Source: Desulfobacter curvatus DSM 3379 (GTDB taxonomy: Bacteria > Desulfobacterota > Desulfobacteria > Desulfobacterales > Desulfobacteraceae). Taken from it: 64,000 nt of DNA. A program made the position numbers and the translations under genes. The DNA lies in NCBI RefSeq assembly GCF_000373985.1, contig NZ_KB893112.1, positions 1-64,000 on the forward strand. Direction: 5' to 3'. The notes under the pieces are model-generated. The model did no database searches, was not told the DNA's origin, and saw only the letters and a program-made list of their open reading frames with translations. Positions 1 to 8,785 of the stretch are shown here, in pieces. The first letter of the stretch is position 1. Each line of letters opens with the position of its first letter.

Positions 1-433
1 GACCTCCCCACCTTTGCGGGGCTCGTTTCCACCGGCTACTATGCCTTCTGCTGACTTCTCCCATGCGGTCAGGACCGGTTACCCGGCCCTCAGCCATTTT
101 GGGCACATGGGAGATCTCCCGGGGTAAACACATGTCTTTCAGTACGTGAATGCCGAGTTTACGGACATACCCTGTAATGGATAGAGGACTTTACCTTGTT
201 GTGCAGGCTCGTCCCGGTATGTGCGCCTCACACCCGATTTCTGTTCGTCACCCCGTACTTTTGTGGTGCCCTGCCTTAGCAGGACGGCTTCCTTTCGAAG
301 TACCGTCACCGGTACCCCGTTGCCATACCACTACACCCTTCGCCTCCATCAGGCTGGGTCTAAGACTTGCCAAATGTATTGGAATTCTATACAGTTGACT
401 CACTTTTAAGAACATGTGCCGTGCCCGGCACAC
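1..433 (-). mobile_element. Group II intron, 5' portion (truncated by window edge)
   Basis: Read on the minus strand, the segment starts at about 433 with GTGTGCCGGGC, which fits the GUGYG 5' splice-site consensus of group II introns, followed by a run of short GC-rich helices as expected for ribozyme domains I-III. Near the left edge it carries GGGAGATCTCCC and then GGGAGAAGTCAGCAGAAGG. I recognise this block from the segment just before intron-encoded reverse transcriptase/maturase ORFs. No RT motif or domain V is visible, because these would lie to the left of base 1. The flank at 434-649 would be 5' exon on the minus strand and holds no convincing gene. The short ORFs across 150-560 look like translation of structured RNA. 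An intron is the best explanation; another repetitive element with similar helices is the alternative. Confidence 0.6.
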
Positions 434-649
434 ACAATCACATGCACGCAGACAGAAAAAAGTGCAGTTCCTCGTTCCTCGCCGATCTGCTTTTTCCTTC
501 CGGTGATGTGAGGCGTTGTGCCTAAAAAATGATCGTCGATAATAAAAAAAGTGGATCAACCTCCTTGCAGTCTTAGTGGATCATAATACCGACATCCAGG
601 CAGGGAGCCTGGGTGGTAAGGTGGGAAATTCGATTTCAAAAAAACAACC

Positions 650-718
650 ATACTTGTACGGAATAGTGGACAAGTATAAAATTAATTATTATACTTGTGC
701 TATAAAAAGAACAAGTTT
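650..718 (+). promoter_or_regulatory. yefM-yoeB promoter with two matched operators
   Basis: A sigma70-type promoter is visible: TGGACA at 667-672, a 17-bp spacer, and TATACT at 690-695, placing the transcript start near 702. Two inverted repeats of the same design overlap it: ATACTTGT (650-657) with ACAAGTAT (670-677), and ATACTTGT (691-698) with ACAAGTTT (711-718). Both have exactly 12 bp between arms. One half-site covers the -35 and another covers the -10. YefM-YoeB complexes are known to repress their own promoter through paired palindromes, so this is the expected autoregulatory site. That YefM binds here is inference. Confidence 0.8.
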
Positions 719-728
719 GGAGGGCATT

Positions 729-983
729 ATGAGAATTGTCAATTTTAGCGAAGCACGAAATAATTTAAAGAGAGTTTTGAATCAAGTGACAGACGATGCT
801 GATTATACAATCATTACACGTCGTGATTCAGAGGACGCTGTTATCATGTCATTGGAAACGTTCAATAGTTTTATGGAGACTTTTTACCTTCTCAGATCTC
901 CTGCCAATGCTTCACATTTAACAACATCTATTCAACAATTTAAAAAAGGGGACGTCCAGAAAAGAGATTTAATAGATGGATAG
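729..983 (+). CDS. yefM: Antitoxin of the YefM (Phd/YefM) family
   Basis: 84 residues, the usual length for YefM. The N-terminal part is the DNA-binding and dimerisation fold (SEARNNL, then VIMSLETFNS). The C-terminal part, with LLRSPANA and a charged tail, is the toxin-neutralising segment seen in E. coli YefM. I start at ATG 729 because AGGAGGGC-type Shine-Dalgarno sequence (GGAGGG, 719-724) sits just upstream and the promoter starts transcription near 702; the longer reading from 576 would run through the promoter. The stop overlaps the start of yoeB by 8 bp, so the two are co-translated. As in the family, YefM should bind and inactivate YoeB and, with it, repress the operon. Confidence 0.93.
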   Translation: MRIVNFSEARNNLKRVLNQVTDDADYTIITRRDSEDAVIMSLETFNSFMETFYLLRSPANASHLTTSIQQFKKGDVQKRDLIDG

Positions 984-1236
984 AAAATTAGCCTGGACCG
1001 GAGAAGCATGGAAGGACTATCTCTACTGGCAAACACAAGACAAAAAGACACTGAAAAGAATCAACAAACTCATTAACGACACAATGAGGCAGCCATTTGA
1101 GGGCATAGGGAAACCTGAAGCACTGAGAGAAACTCTATCTGGGTTTTGGTCCCGAAGAATTGATGATACAAATCGCTTGGTTTACGCTGTCGATGATGAT
1201 TATCTCACAATCATTTCATGTAGATACCATTATTAA
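976..1236 (+). CDS. yoeB: Toxin YoeB, ribosome-dependent mRNA endoribonuclease
   Basis: 86 residues, collinear with E. coli YoeB (84). YoeB cuts mRNA in the ribosomal A site and stops translation. The known catalytic residues can be placed: Glu in GKPEAL (about 48), Arg in WSRRI (about 67), and the C-terminal CRYHY with His85 and Tyr86. It overlaps yefM by 8 bp and is transcribed from the same promoter. All key residues are present, so the toxin looks functional. Lying next to a mobile intron suggests an accessory locus. No terminator is evident between it and the convergent acylase gene 65 bp on. Confidence 0.95.
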   Translation: MDRKLAWTGEAWKDYLYWQTQDKKTLKRINKLINDTMRQPFEGIGKPEALRETLSGFWSRRIDDTNRLVYAVDDDYLTIISCRYHY

Positions 1237-1301
1237 AACATAGAATCGAACAAAAGGCTCGAGGGACCAGGCTTGTGTTGACGATTATGAGATAGTCGAT
1301 A

Positions 1302-3785
1302 TCAATGCTTTCTTTTTTTGAAAAGGGGAATATCCCTGTATACAAATTCATCAAAAACCGGGATCATGCTCCAGAAATTATCGTCAAAAACAAGGTTTCC
1401 GGACGAGTCCAGAAGGATATTTCCAGACTCACCCAAGGGGAACATGCTTTGGATCTTCACCGGACCGCGGGAACCGTACTCCAGGCAATGGGCATAGGTG
1501 GACCGGGATGCAAAGGGATGCCTGTGGACTTCCCCTAGGATTGAGTGGGTGTAGACGATATCCTCTCTGAGGTTCGTTCCCCAAGGCTGTTCGCCCAGGC
1601 GCTCCAATACCGTATCCAGGGCTGTCACAATGATATCTCCCGGTGTCTGGGGGGCGGTTTTGTCTTCATTTTGGAACCAGTCATAGGTATTGATAACCGA
1701 TGCATCTTCTCCGGCAAGTCCGTGGAGGAGCACGTTGAATAAAATCCCTTCAAGCTGTCCGGCACCCAGCTCGTCTTCAAAGGTCAGGGCCATTACCTCA
1801 TTGATCCAAGCATCCATGAGTATCCATGCGTCTTGCAGGTTCGTTCCGGCAGCCCACATATCTTCTCCCCCCGCTACAAAGTGTCCATCCCAGTTTTCGA
1901 GGAGTTCCAGGGCCTGGAGCCGGCCCTCAACAGGGGTGTCTTCATTTGCGCCAAGAACTGCTGAGGTGAAAGAATTTGACACAAATTTCCACGGATTGCC
2001 ACCGTTACCAAGGGAATCCGTGGCGGCGATATTCAAGGCCAGGTCCCGGATATCTTCAAAGGAGAGCCGTCTGTTTTCGGCAATGGCCCGGTCAAAATAG
2101 TCATAGATTACATGGGACCTTTGAAAGGAACCGAATATATCGATGGTGCTGTTGTAACAGTTGTCATACTCAGGATTGGTCTTGTTGTTCCATCCTGCGT
2201 AATATCCTCTGGCCGGATTCCGGTCCGTGGACCGGGCAGTGAGCACTTTGCTGTCCCATTCCAGAGGCGCGTCTACCGCCCCTTGGGGCAGTCGCCATTC
2301 CCCGGCAGGCCTCGCCGGGTTCCGGCCGGACATCCAATAGGCGATGTTACCCTGCCTGTCTGCGTAGCAGAAATGCTGGCACACGCCCAGCTTTTCAATT
2401 CCCCTGCCAAACTCGTTCATATTCCGAGCCCGGGCCAGGTCCAGAAACGCCTCTATACTGTTGAATTCATATTCCCAGTGGGCGTATTTCCAAGAGATAA
2501 TCGTGCTTTCCTGATCCGTGGGATTATAGGGCATGGGCTGAATCACCGGGCCGTGGGCGGTCCGGTATACCGGGAGCATCACATCGTCGGCACCGGCAAC
2601 CTTGATGGTTTCCAGGCGATGGAGAAAGACCTTGTCAGGGGATTCAATATAGTAATCCGTTGTGTGTGCGTGCCCCACCTGCATGGACCAGGCATGGTGG
2701 GGCGTTCTGCCGATGATTATACCCGGGATGCCCGGAACCGTCATGCCGGAGACATTCAGTCCGCCGGCCCGGATGGAGCCCTCGGTCACGATGCTGGGAA
2801 CGGAAAATCCCATCTGGGGGCCGGAATAAATCATGGGATTCCCGGTATCGGTCAATCTGCCGGAGACCGCCCAGGCATAGCTTCCCATTTTAATAAATGC
2901 GTTGATTTTTTTTAGCTTTTTGACCGTATTTTCCCGGCGTTCTTTGATGCTGTCGGGTGCCTTGTCTATAACTATATCGGATATGACAGCAGGGCCTTTC
3001 CCGTGTTTGAAAACGGGGCCTCTGTGCTTTCCCGGATGCTCTGCAGGCCTGTCCGTTATATAGGTTTGGGCGGCAGGATCATTGGTCCATCTCAAGTCAT
3101 TGAACATACCGAAGCCCTGCTCGGGACCGTAGGTCCGGATAAGGCTCTGAAGCAGGGTCGCATTTTCGATCTGGGTGGTATTCAGGGCCTCGGCGTCAAA
3201 GTTGCGCTGCATCATGGCCGTCCAGGCAAGGATGTCCCGGCAGGTCCATTTTTCCGGCGCAGCACCTGTGAGGAATTGGAATTCAGCGGGCAAAAGGGAC
3301 GGATCATTCCCAATTTCTTCAATCCTTCTGTTGATTCCGGCGGCATAACCCTGCATGACGTTTCGGGTTTCTTTTTTCAAGGCATCAACTGCCTGATGCA
3401 GCTCTTCTTGTGAATAGCCGATGGTCCGGAGATAAATATCTGTGCTCAACTGCTCTGGGCCGAAAATTTCAGCCAGCCTTCCTAACGCCTGGCGACGGTA
3501 AAGCTCCATCTGCCATAGCCGGTCTGTTGCCACGGCATATCCCATGGCCTCGAAAACCGTGTAAAGACTTGCCTTATTTGAGCCTGTGATAAACCAGACG
3601 CCTTTGTCATCCCGGTTTGTTTCCACAGTTTTGGTGTTGAAGCAGTTGAGGTGCTCGTGTACATCCATTTTTTTCTGTGCCCAAGGTTTTGCAATATTCT
3701 TTCCTGGTGTTCCGCCCATGGCAGGGAACGCCGGAAGAAAAAATAAGAGAACCATGACAAAACGGGCCAAATATTTTCCAATCAT
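1302..3785 (-). CDS. Penicillin acylase family (Ntn) hydrolase, exported
   Basis: About 827 residues, typical for the penicillin amidase family of N-terminal nucleophile hydrolases, which mature by self-cleavage to alpha and beta chains. An N-terminal signal peptide is clear (MIGKYLARF then a hydrophobic run ending PAFPAMG). The alpha part has GYAVATDRLWQME, typical of the family. The cleavage site is probably Gly-Ser in KMGSYAWAVSG near residue 300, with Ser as nucleophile. The substrate is unknown: members cut amide bonds of beta-lactams, acyl-homoserine lactones or acyl-peptides, and sequence alone does not decide. I use ATG 3785 rather than 3806 because AAGGAG precedes it. That start gives an ATGA overlap with the waaA stop, so translation is coupled to a lipid A/LPS gene. 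Confidence 0.85.
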   Translation of the reverse strand: MIGKYLARFVMVLLFFLPAFPAMGGTPGKNIAKPWAQKKMDVHEHLNCFNTKTVETNRDDKGVWFITGSNKASLYTVFEAMGYAVATDRLWQMELYRRQALGRLAEIFGPEQLSTDIYLRTIGYSQEELHQAVDALKKETRNVMQGYAAGINRRIEEIGNDPSLLPAEFQFLTGAAPEKWTCRDILAWTAMMQRNFDAEALNTTQIENATLLQSLIRTYGPEQGFGMFNDLRWTNDPAAQTYITDRPAEHPGKHRGPVFKHGKGPAVISDIVIDKAPDSIKERRENTVKKLKKINAFIKMGSYAWAVSGRLTDTGNPMIYSGPQMGFSVPSIVTEGSIRAGGLNVSGMTVPGIPGIIIGRTPHHAWSMQVGHAHTTDYYIESPDKVFLHRLETIKVAGADDVMLPVYRTAHGPVIQPMPYNPTDQESTIISWKYAHWEYEFNSIEAFLDLARARNMNEFGRGIEKLGVCQHFCYADRQGNIAYWMSGRNPARPAGEWRLPQGAVDAPLEWDSKVLTARSTDRNPARGYYAGWNNKTNPEYDNCYNSTIDIFGSFQRSHVIYDYFDRAIAENRRLSFEDIRDLALNIAATDSLGNGGNPWKFVSNSFTSAVLGANEDTPVEGRLQALELLENWDGHFVAGGEDMWAAGTNLQDAWILMDAWINEVMALTFEDELGAGQLEGILFNVLLHGLAGEDASVINTYDWFQNEDKTAPQTPGDIIVTALDTVLERLGEQPWGTNLREDIVYTHSILGEVHRHPFASRSTYAHCLEYGSRGPVKIQSMFPLGESGNILLDSSGNLVFDDNFWSMIPVFDEFVYRDIPLFKKRKH

Positions 3786-5074
3786 TTTTTGCTCCTTGAC
3801 GCCCAAATGGTATCTGCAGCGGTTTGTGACCCGCCCTGTTTTTGTAAAATATAATGATTCACCGCATCAATGCGGGCTTGTCTGTTTCCGGATTCCAACA
3901 GGTGCTTGCACATGGTTTGAACCGCATGCTGTCTGTTTCTACAACGGGTTACGACACCCGTATTGAAAATTTCTTTTCCCACCCAGGCAAAATCCTGCCA
4001 GTGGGGGCCGATTACCGTTGGAATGCCTAATCCTGCGGGTTCCATGAAATTTTGGCCCCCTAAGGGCACAAGACTTCCACCGACAAACACCACGTCGGCA
4101 TGGCTGTAAGCCTGGTGCAGATCTCCAAATTTATCCCAGAGGATAATGGCCGGACCGGGTAGAATGGATGATATCTGCGAGCCTCTGTAGACCTTAAGAC
4201 CTTTTTTATTTAATTTTTTAAAAAATGGGGCGATTCGGTGCATATGTCTGGGGAACAAGGCGATAACCTGATTCGGGACCCTTGCTAATAAGGCTTTTAT
4301 CATATCAATTATCTGCGTTTCTTCCTGGCGGCGGAAGGAGGCAAAAATAGACAGGGGCAGTTCCCGGGGGACAATTGCCGCTAAGGCCGAAGTTTTACCA
4401 GTGGTGTTCTGAACCTTCATGCGGTCAAATTTGATATTGTTCATGGTATCAATACGGGTGTGGGAAAACACCTGGGAAAATCTTTCGGCATCTTTGTCAG
4501 AGATGGCCAGGATACGTTCTGGGGAAAAAGATCGCCAGAGCGCTTTAGTGAGCCTATAATTCCGGCCGCTTTTGGGGGACAACCTGCCGTTGATGAGCAA
4601 TACGGCGGTTTGATTTCTTTTTAACGCATAAAGGAGGGCCGGCCACAGTTCGGTTTCCAGCAAAACCATGACAGCCGGATTAACCTGTTGCACCGCTTTG
4701 TTCATGGCCTTTGGGCTGTCAAAGGGGAAAATGTCAACACTCAGGCTGATATGGGATGAAAACTGTTTTGGCGACAGGGCTTGTGTCAGAATTTCCATGC
4801 CTTGATCCGTGGTTGTGGTCAACAGCATGGTGACCGGCCTGTCCGGGTGAAGGGCCTTTATAATGGATACGGCAAGGTACGCCTCTCCGGCCGATGCCGC
4901 CTGTATCCAGATATCTGCCGGTTGGAGGTGAACCGGATTGATACGCTTCTCAAAGGTGGGAGTTATTCTTGGGTGCCGCTTTAAAAAAGGCAGGGCCCCT
5001 TTCCACAGGATATTGTAAAATTTAAAAAAATTGGGTATAAAGGCACACTTTGTCATGGGAGGATATGCTCTCAT
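3782..5074 (-). CDS. waaA: 3-deoxy-D-manno-octulosonic acid (Kdo) transferase
   Basis: A GT30 glycosyltransferase that moves Kdo from CMP-Kdo to the lipid A precursor on the inner face of the cytoplasmic membrane. Recognisable blocks: IWIQAASAGE in the N-terminal domain, LLINGRLS, LFASFR-like segment (SIFASFRRQEE), and the C-terminal sugar-nucleotide site GGQNFMEPAGLGIPTVIGPH. Length about 430 matches the family (about 425). The start is uncertain: ATG 5074, ATG 5056, or TTG 5110 (which has a GGGAG upstream but would leave almost no room before the divergent msbA). The stop overlaps the next gene's ATG. Head-to-head with msbA, it forms an LPS block. Confidence 0.92.
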   Translation of the reverse strand: MRAYPPMTKCAFIPNFFKFYNILWKGALPFLKRHPRITPTFEKRINPVHLQPADIWIQAASAGEAYLAVSIIKALHPDRPVTMLLTTTTDQGMEILTQALSPKQFSSHISLSVDIFPFDSPKAMNKAVQQVNPAVMVLLETELWPALLYALKRNQTAVLLINGRLSPKSGRNYRLTKALWRSFSPERILAISDKDAERFSQVFSHTRIDTMNNIKFDRMKVQNTTGKTSALAAIVPRELPLSIFASFRRQEETQIIDMIKALLARVPNQVIALFPRHMHRIAPFFKKLNKKGLKVYRGSQISSILPGPAIILWDKFGDLHQAYSHADVVFVGGSLVPLGGQNFMEPAGLGIPTVIGPHWQDFAWVGKEIFNTGVVTRCRNRQHAVQTMCKHLLESGNRQARIDAVNHYILQKQGGSQTAADTIWASRSKK

Positions 5075-5122
5075 GTTTTTTGACACTTGACAATAGAATC
5101 CGTAAAGCAATTACTCCCGCCC

Positions 5123-6886
5123 ATGAAATCAAAAAAAAACAACTTGTCTAATGAACGCAGACAAAAGATTATCCGGATGGTGCTTGTCCACTGGAAAAAA
5201 ATTGTTTTGGCCGCGTTATGTATGCTGGTGGTAGCAGGTGCCAACGGCAGTATGGCCCTGCTGGTGAAACCTGTTCTTGATGATATTTTCATTGCCAAGG
5301 ACAGTACCAAGTTATTGCTCATCCCCGGCCTTGCCGTCCTTGTATTTTTTCTAAAAGGTGCCGGGTCATACGGGTCGGAATTCCTGATGAATTATGTGGG
5401 GCAGCGTATTATCCGTAATTTCAGGGACAGCCTTTATGACAAAATTATGAGTCTGCCCATTGCATATATCCACGAGGAGAAAACCGGGGTGCTTATGTCC
5501 CGGATCACCAATGATGTCAATATTGTCAAAGGCATGGTGTCCACGGCCGTTATCAGCCTGTTTCGGGATTTCTTTTCTGTTATCGCGTTTTTGTTTGTTA
5601 TTTTTTACAGGGACTGGAAACTTGCGTTAGGCGCCTTTATTATTCTGCCCATTGCCTTTTACCCCATCGTCATATTTGGTAAAAGAATCCGTCGGTTTTC
5701 CATAGGAACCCAGGAAACCATGGCAGATCTTAACGCCTTTTTGCATGAAACCTTTTCCGGGACAAAAATTATTAAAATATTCAATCTTCAGTCCTTTGAA
5801 ACGGCCAGGTTTAAGGATAAGACCAGAGAATTGTTCCGGCTGGAAATGAAAAAAGTGATGACCCGGGCTTTGTCCTCCCCGGTTATGGAATTTTTAGGCG
5901 GGTTAGGCGTTGCTTTTGTTATCTGGTTTGGCGGAATGCGGGTGGTCAACGGTACGTCCACACCTGGTGTGTTTTTTTCTTTTTTGACTGCCGTGATGAT
6001 GCTTTATGCCCCGGTGAAAAAATTATCCTCCCTGAACAATACCATCCAGGAGGGGATGGCTGCGGCATCCAGGGTTTTTGATGTGCTGGAAACCGAAAAT
6101 GATGTGGTGGACAAACCCGATGCCCGGCCCCTTCAGGCGTCATCCTGTGAGGTGGTTTTTGAAAACGTTTCCTTTGCCTACGGGCCTGAAGAATCTTTAG
6201 CCCTAAAGAATATTAATCTAAAAGCCGCCCCCGGAGAGACCTTGGCATTGGTGGGCATGAGCGGCGGTGGAAAAACCAGCCTGGTGAACCTGATCCCAAG
6301 ACTTTATGATGTAACCGAAGGCGGTGTTTTTGTTGGCGGACACGATGTCCGTGACTTGACCATTGCTTCCCTTCGGGACCATATTTCCATTGTGACCCAG
6401 GAGCCCATTTTATTCAATGAGACGGTGCGGGACAATATCCGGTATGGAAAAATGGATGCAGATGATACCGCTGTTAAAGCTGCGGCACAAGCCGCCTTTG
6501 CCCATGATTTTATCTGTGGTTTTCCCAAGGGCTATGATACTGTAATCGGAGAGCTTGGTTCCCGGTTGTCCGGCGGAGAAAAACAGCGGATCTGCATTGC
6601 AAGGGCGCTTTTGAAAAATGCGCCGGTTCTGATTTTAGACGAGGCAACCTCGGCCCTGGATTCCCAAGCAGAGAAAGTTGTGCAAAAGGCTTTGGAAAAT
6701 CTGATGAAGGGCCGTACCTCTTTTGTCATTGCCCACAGGCTGTCCACCATAGATTATGCCTCCCGGATTATTGTGCTTAAAAACGGAACCATTGTTGAGC
6801 AAGGTGTCCACGATGATCTGATGGCTGCAAAGGGCTTTTATTATAAACTGCAGTCCATGCAAACTAAAAACATTAACACAATTTAA
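5123..6886 (+). CDS. msbA: Lipid A export ABC transporter, fused permease/ATPase
   Basis: 587 residues, the standard MsbA half-transporter: six-helix type 1 exporter domain (about 1-330) then an ATPase. The ATPase has Walker A GMSGGGKTS, Q-loop IVTQEP, signature LSGGEKQR, Walker B VLILDEATSALD and switch His in IAHRLSTI. A homodimer flips lipid A-core across the inner membrane. Early MALLVKPVLDD and IAYIHEEKTG match MsbA more than drug exporters, and the divergent neighbour waaA supports lipid A as substrate. I choose ATG 5123, since the in-frame TTG at 5087 would add residues unlike MsbA. No strong Shine-Dalgarno sequence precedes either. Confidence 0.92.
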   Translation: MKSKKNNLSNERRQKIIRMVLVHWKKIVLAALCMLVVAGANGSMALLVKPVLDDIFIAKDSTKLLLIPGLAVLVFFLKGAGSYGSEFLMNYVGQRIIRNFRDSLYDKIMSLPIAYIHEEKTGVLMSRITNDVNIVKGMVSTAVISLFRDFFSVIAFLFVIFYRDWKLALGAFIILPIAFYPIVIFGKRIRRFSIGTQETMADLNAFLHETFSGTKIIKIFNLQSFETARFKDKTRELFRLEMKKVMTRALSSPVMEFLGGLGVAFVIWFGGMRVVNGTSTPGVFFSFLTAVMMLYAPVKKLSSLNNTIQEGMAAASRVFDVLETENDVVDKPDARPLQASSCEVVFENVSFAYGPEESLALKNINLKAAPGETLALVGMSGGGKTSLVNLIPRLYDVTEGGVFVGGHDVRDLTIASLRDHISIVTQEPILFNETVRDNIRYGKMDADDTAVKAAAQAAFAHDFICGFPKGYDTVIGELGSRLSGGEKQRICIARALLKNAPVLILDEATSALDSQAEKVVQKALENLMKGRTSFVIAHRLSTIDYASRIIVLKNGTIVEQGVHDDLMAAKGFYYKLQSMQTKNINTI

Positions 6887-6898
6887 GGAGATACTAAC

Positions 6899-7072
6899 AT
6901 GGCTGTATCAAAGGAACTGCTTGATATTCTTGTATGTCCAAAATGTAAAGGTCCGGTGGAACTGACCGAGGCAGAAGACGGCCTGGTCTGCAACGCCTGT
7001 GCCCTTAAATACGAAATCCGGGATGATATTCCCATTATGCTCATTGACGAGGCCATTCCCGTTAAACAATGA
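6899..7072 (+). CDS. Trm112-like small zinc-binding protein (YcaR type)
   Basis: 57 residues. The CPKCKG pair and a second pair CNAC form a four-Cys zinc ribbon, followed by YEIRDDIPIML, the signature end of the Trm112/YcaR family. Such proteins are small zinc-ribbon partners; bacterial YcaR-type members have no settled function. In many Gram-negatives the gene lies near lpxK, msbA or kdsB, as here behind msbA. An AAGGAG at 6885-6890 sets the start, 13 bp after msbA. The stop overlaps the next ATG (ATGA), so it is translationally coupled to the DUF4416 gene. Key Cys residues are all present. Confidence 0.88.
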   Translation: MAVSKELLDILVCPKCKGPVELTEAEDGLVCNACALKYEIRDDIPIMLIDEAIPVKQ

Positions 7073-7602
7073 GTACACCTAAAAAACCTGTACCGGCAAA
7101 GCTTGTGATGTCGGTTTTTATGAAAGAGAAGTCGGTTCTGGCATCGGTCTTTGACCGCCTTGAAGCTGTGGGCGGCCCCGTGGACATGATTTCCCCCTGG
7201 CTGGATTTTGATTTCACCGATTATTATTACAGGGAAATGGGGGAGCCGTTGTTTCGCAGGCTTATTGCATTTAAGCCGCTCATGGAACAAGATGCCCTGT
7301 CTTCGATCAAACTTGACACAAACAGGATCGAATCCGACTGCCTGGACCAGAATAACAGAACCATCAACATTGATCCGGGGTATCTTCTGTCTTCCCGGTT
7401 TATCCTGGCCACGGGAAAGGAGTATTCCCACAGGATTTACATCGGACAGAAAATTTATGCTGACCTGACATTAATGTACACCAAAAAAGGCTTTAAAACC
7501 CTGGAATGGACTTATCCGGATTATGCCTCCCCTGCTGTGCTCAAATTTTTAGGACAGGTGAGGCAGAAGTATCTTGCGGATCTTAAGGCCATAAAAGGAT
7601 AA
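7069..7602 (+). CDS. DUF4416 family protein
   Basis: 177 residues, full length for DUF4416, a family of unknown function common in Desulfobacterota and other anaerobes. Typical features seen: a start AKLVMSVFM, then PWLDFDFTDYYYREMG, LDTNRIE, NIDPGYL and FKTLEWTYPDY near the end. No known catalytic motif or membrane segment is visible. It is probably a soluble cytoplasmic protein. It sits in a tight run (ATGA overlap upstream, 4 bp to yicC downstream) with nucleotide and RNA metabolism genes. I do not assign a function. Confidence 0.85.
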   Translation: MSTPKKPVPAKLVMSVFMKEKSVLASVFDRLEAVGGPVDMISPWLDFDFTDYYYREMGEPLFRRLIAFKPLMEQDALSSIKLDTNRIESDCLDQNNRTINIDPGYLLSSRFILATGKEYSHRIYIGQKIYADLTLMYTKKGFKTLEWTYPDYASPAVLKFLGQVRQKYLADLKAIKG

Positions 7603-7606
7603 TTGT

Positions 7607-8491
7607 ATGATAAAAAGCATGACCGCTTTTGCCAAGGTGTCCCACACCCTGGAAGCCCTGACCGTGGACATGACTGTTCGCGCCTATAATTCCCGTTTTC
7701 TTGATTTTTCCATTTATCTGCCCGAAACCTGTCAGCCCTTTGAAGAGGAAATTAAAAGAATCATGGGGCAGTTCCATACCCGGGGCAGAATAGAGATCCG
7801 GGCAACTCTGGAAGACCAGTCCCTGGACCAGGATCTGTTTGAGGTGGACATTATTAAGGCTAAAGCCTATTATAGCGCATTGAAAACGGTCCGGGACACC
7901 CTTTCTCTTTCCGGTGATATTGCCCTGGAAACCGTACTCGGGGCCAAGCAGGTCATTGTGGCCGCAAAACCGGAAGTCAATCTGGAGCTTCTCCGTTCCG
8001 CTTTGTGTGACACGGCCCGTAACGCGGCCCAGGCCCTTGACCACATGCGAAAGTGTGAGGGCGAAAACCTGTTCCAGGATTTACACGCTCGTATTTCAGA
8101 CATTGAACAGCGCATGGCAAGTGTTGAAGAACAGGCCAAAACCATACCGGAAGTTTACAAGGCCCGGCTTAAGGAGCGTCTGGCCGTGCTCACTGCCGAG
8201 GACGGGGATTGTCTTGATCCGGTCCGTCTGGCCCAGGAAACCGCACTTCTTGCGGATAAAAGTGATGTCTCCGAGGAGATTGTCCGGGTGCGCAGCCACA
8301 TTAAAATGTTCCGGGAAGTCATGGATGAAAATGAGTCCCAGGGCAGAAAACTCAATTTTTTGATCCAGGAGTTTAACCGGGAATTTAACACCATTGGTTC
8401 CAAAGCCGGTAATGCGACCCTGTCCCATGCCGTGGTCGACCTGAAATCCGAACTGGAAAAGATTCGGGAGCAGGTGCAGAATATCGAATAA
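7607..8491 (+). CDS. yicC: YicC family endoribonuclease
   Basis: 294 residues, matching YicC/YloC. The N-terminal domain begins MIKSMTAFAK and has VRAYNSRFLD. The C-terminal DUF1732 domain shows EEIVRVRSHI, GRKLNFLIQEFNRE and NTIGSKA, the most conserved stretch of the family. YicC proteins are reported as endoribonucleases involved in small-RNA turnover and stationary-phase fitness. The gene is 4 bp behind DUF4416 and 18 bp before the RemA-like gene. The order yicC-remA-gmk is a widespread arrangement, which supports the call. Confidence 0.93.
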   Translation: MIKSMTAFAKVSHTLEALTVDMTVRAYNSRFLDFSIYLPETCQPFEEEIKRIMGQFHTRGRIEIRATLEDQSLDQDLFEVDIIKAKAYYSALKTVRDTLSLSGDIALETVLGAKQVIVAAKPEVNLELLRSALCDTARNAAQALDHMRKCEGENLFQDLHARISDIEQRMASVEEQAKTIPEVYKARLKERLAVLTAEDGDCLDPVRLAQETALLADKSDVSEEIVRVRSHIKMFREVMDENESQGRKLNFLIQEFNREFNTIGSKAGNATLSHAVVDLKSELEKIREQVQNIE

Positions 8492-8509
8492 AATTTTAAA
8501 AGGAAAATT

Positions 8510-8782
8510 ATGGAACAGCCACTTTTGGGCATTGGGTTTGGTAATACTGTGGTGGCCGACCGGGTGGTGGCGATTTTATCCCCGAACTCGTCGCCCATGA
8601 AGCGGGTCAAGGATGAAGCCCGGGAGGACCGGCGCCTCATCGATGTGACCCATGGCAGAAAAACCCGGGCCATCATTGTGACGGACTCAAACCATGTGAT
8701 TCTGTCTGCGATTCAGGCGGAAACCGTTTCCGCCCGCTTTGAATCCCTGATCCAAAACCCCGGGGAACTCCAGGAGGAATAG
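8510..8782 (+). CDS. RemA-like (DUF370) protein
   Basis: 90 residues. [17 protein letters not shown], then [24 protein letters not shown] and an ETVSARF end are diagnostic of DUF370/RemA. In Bacillus subtilis RemA is a DNA-binding activator of matrix and osmoprotection genes. In Gram-negatives the role is unproven, though the same synteny with yicC and gmk is kept. AAAAGGAAA precedes the start. The stop is 3 bp before gmk, so it is in the operon. The length and conserved core suggest an intact protein. Confidence 0.88.
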   Translation: MEQPLLGIGFGNTVVADRVVAILSPNSSPMKRVKDEAREDRRLIDVTHGRKTRAIIVTDSNHVILSAIQAETVSARFESLIQNPGELQEE

Positions 8783-8785
8783 GGC

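Noticed and set aside
248..559. ORFs of 60-135 residues at 150-559 on both strands
   Set aside because: They overlap structured intron-like sequence and match no protein family; treated as shadows.
434..649. Possible gene between the intron and the toxin-antitoxin promoter
   Set aside because: No open frame with a ribosome site or recognisable product; left unannotated as probable 5' exon flank.
5087..5122. TTG start for msbA at 5087
   Set aside because: It adds 12 residues without match to MsbA and no good Shine-Dalgarno sequence.
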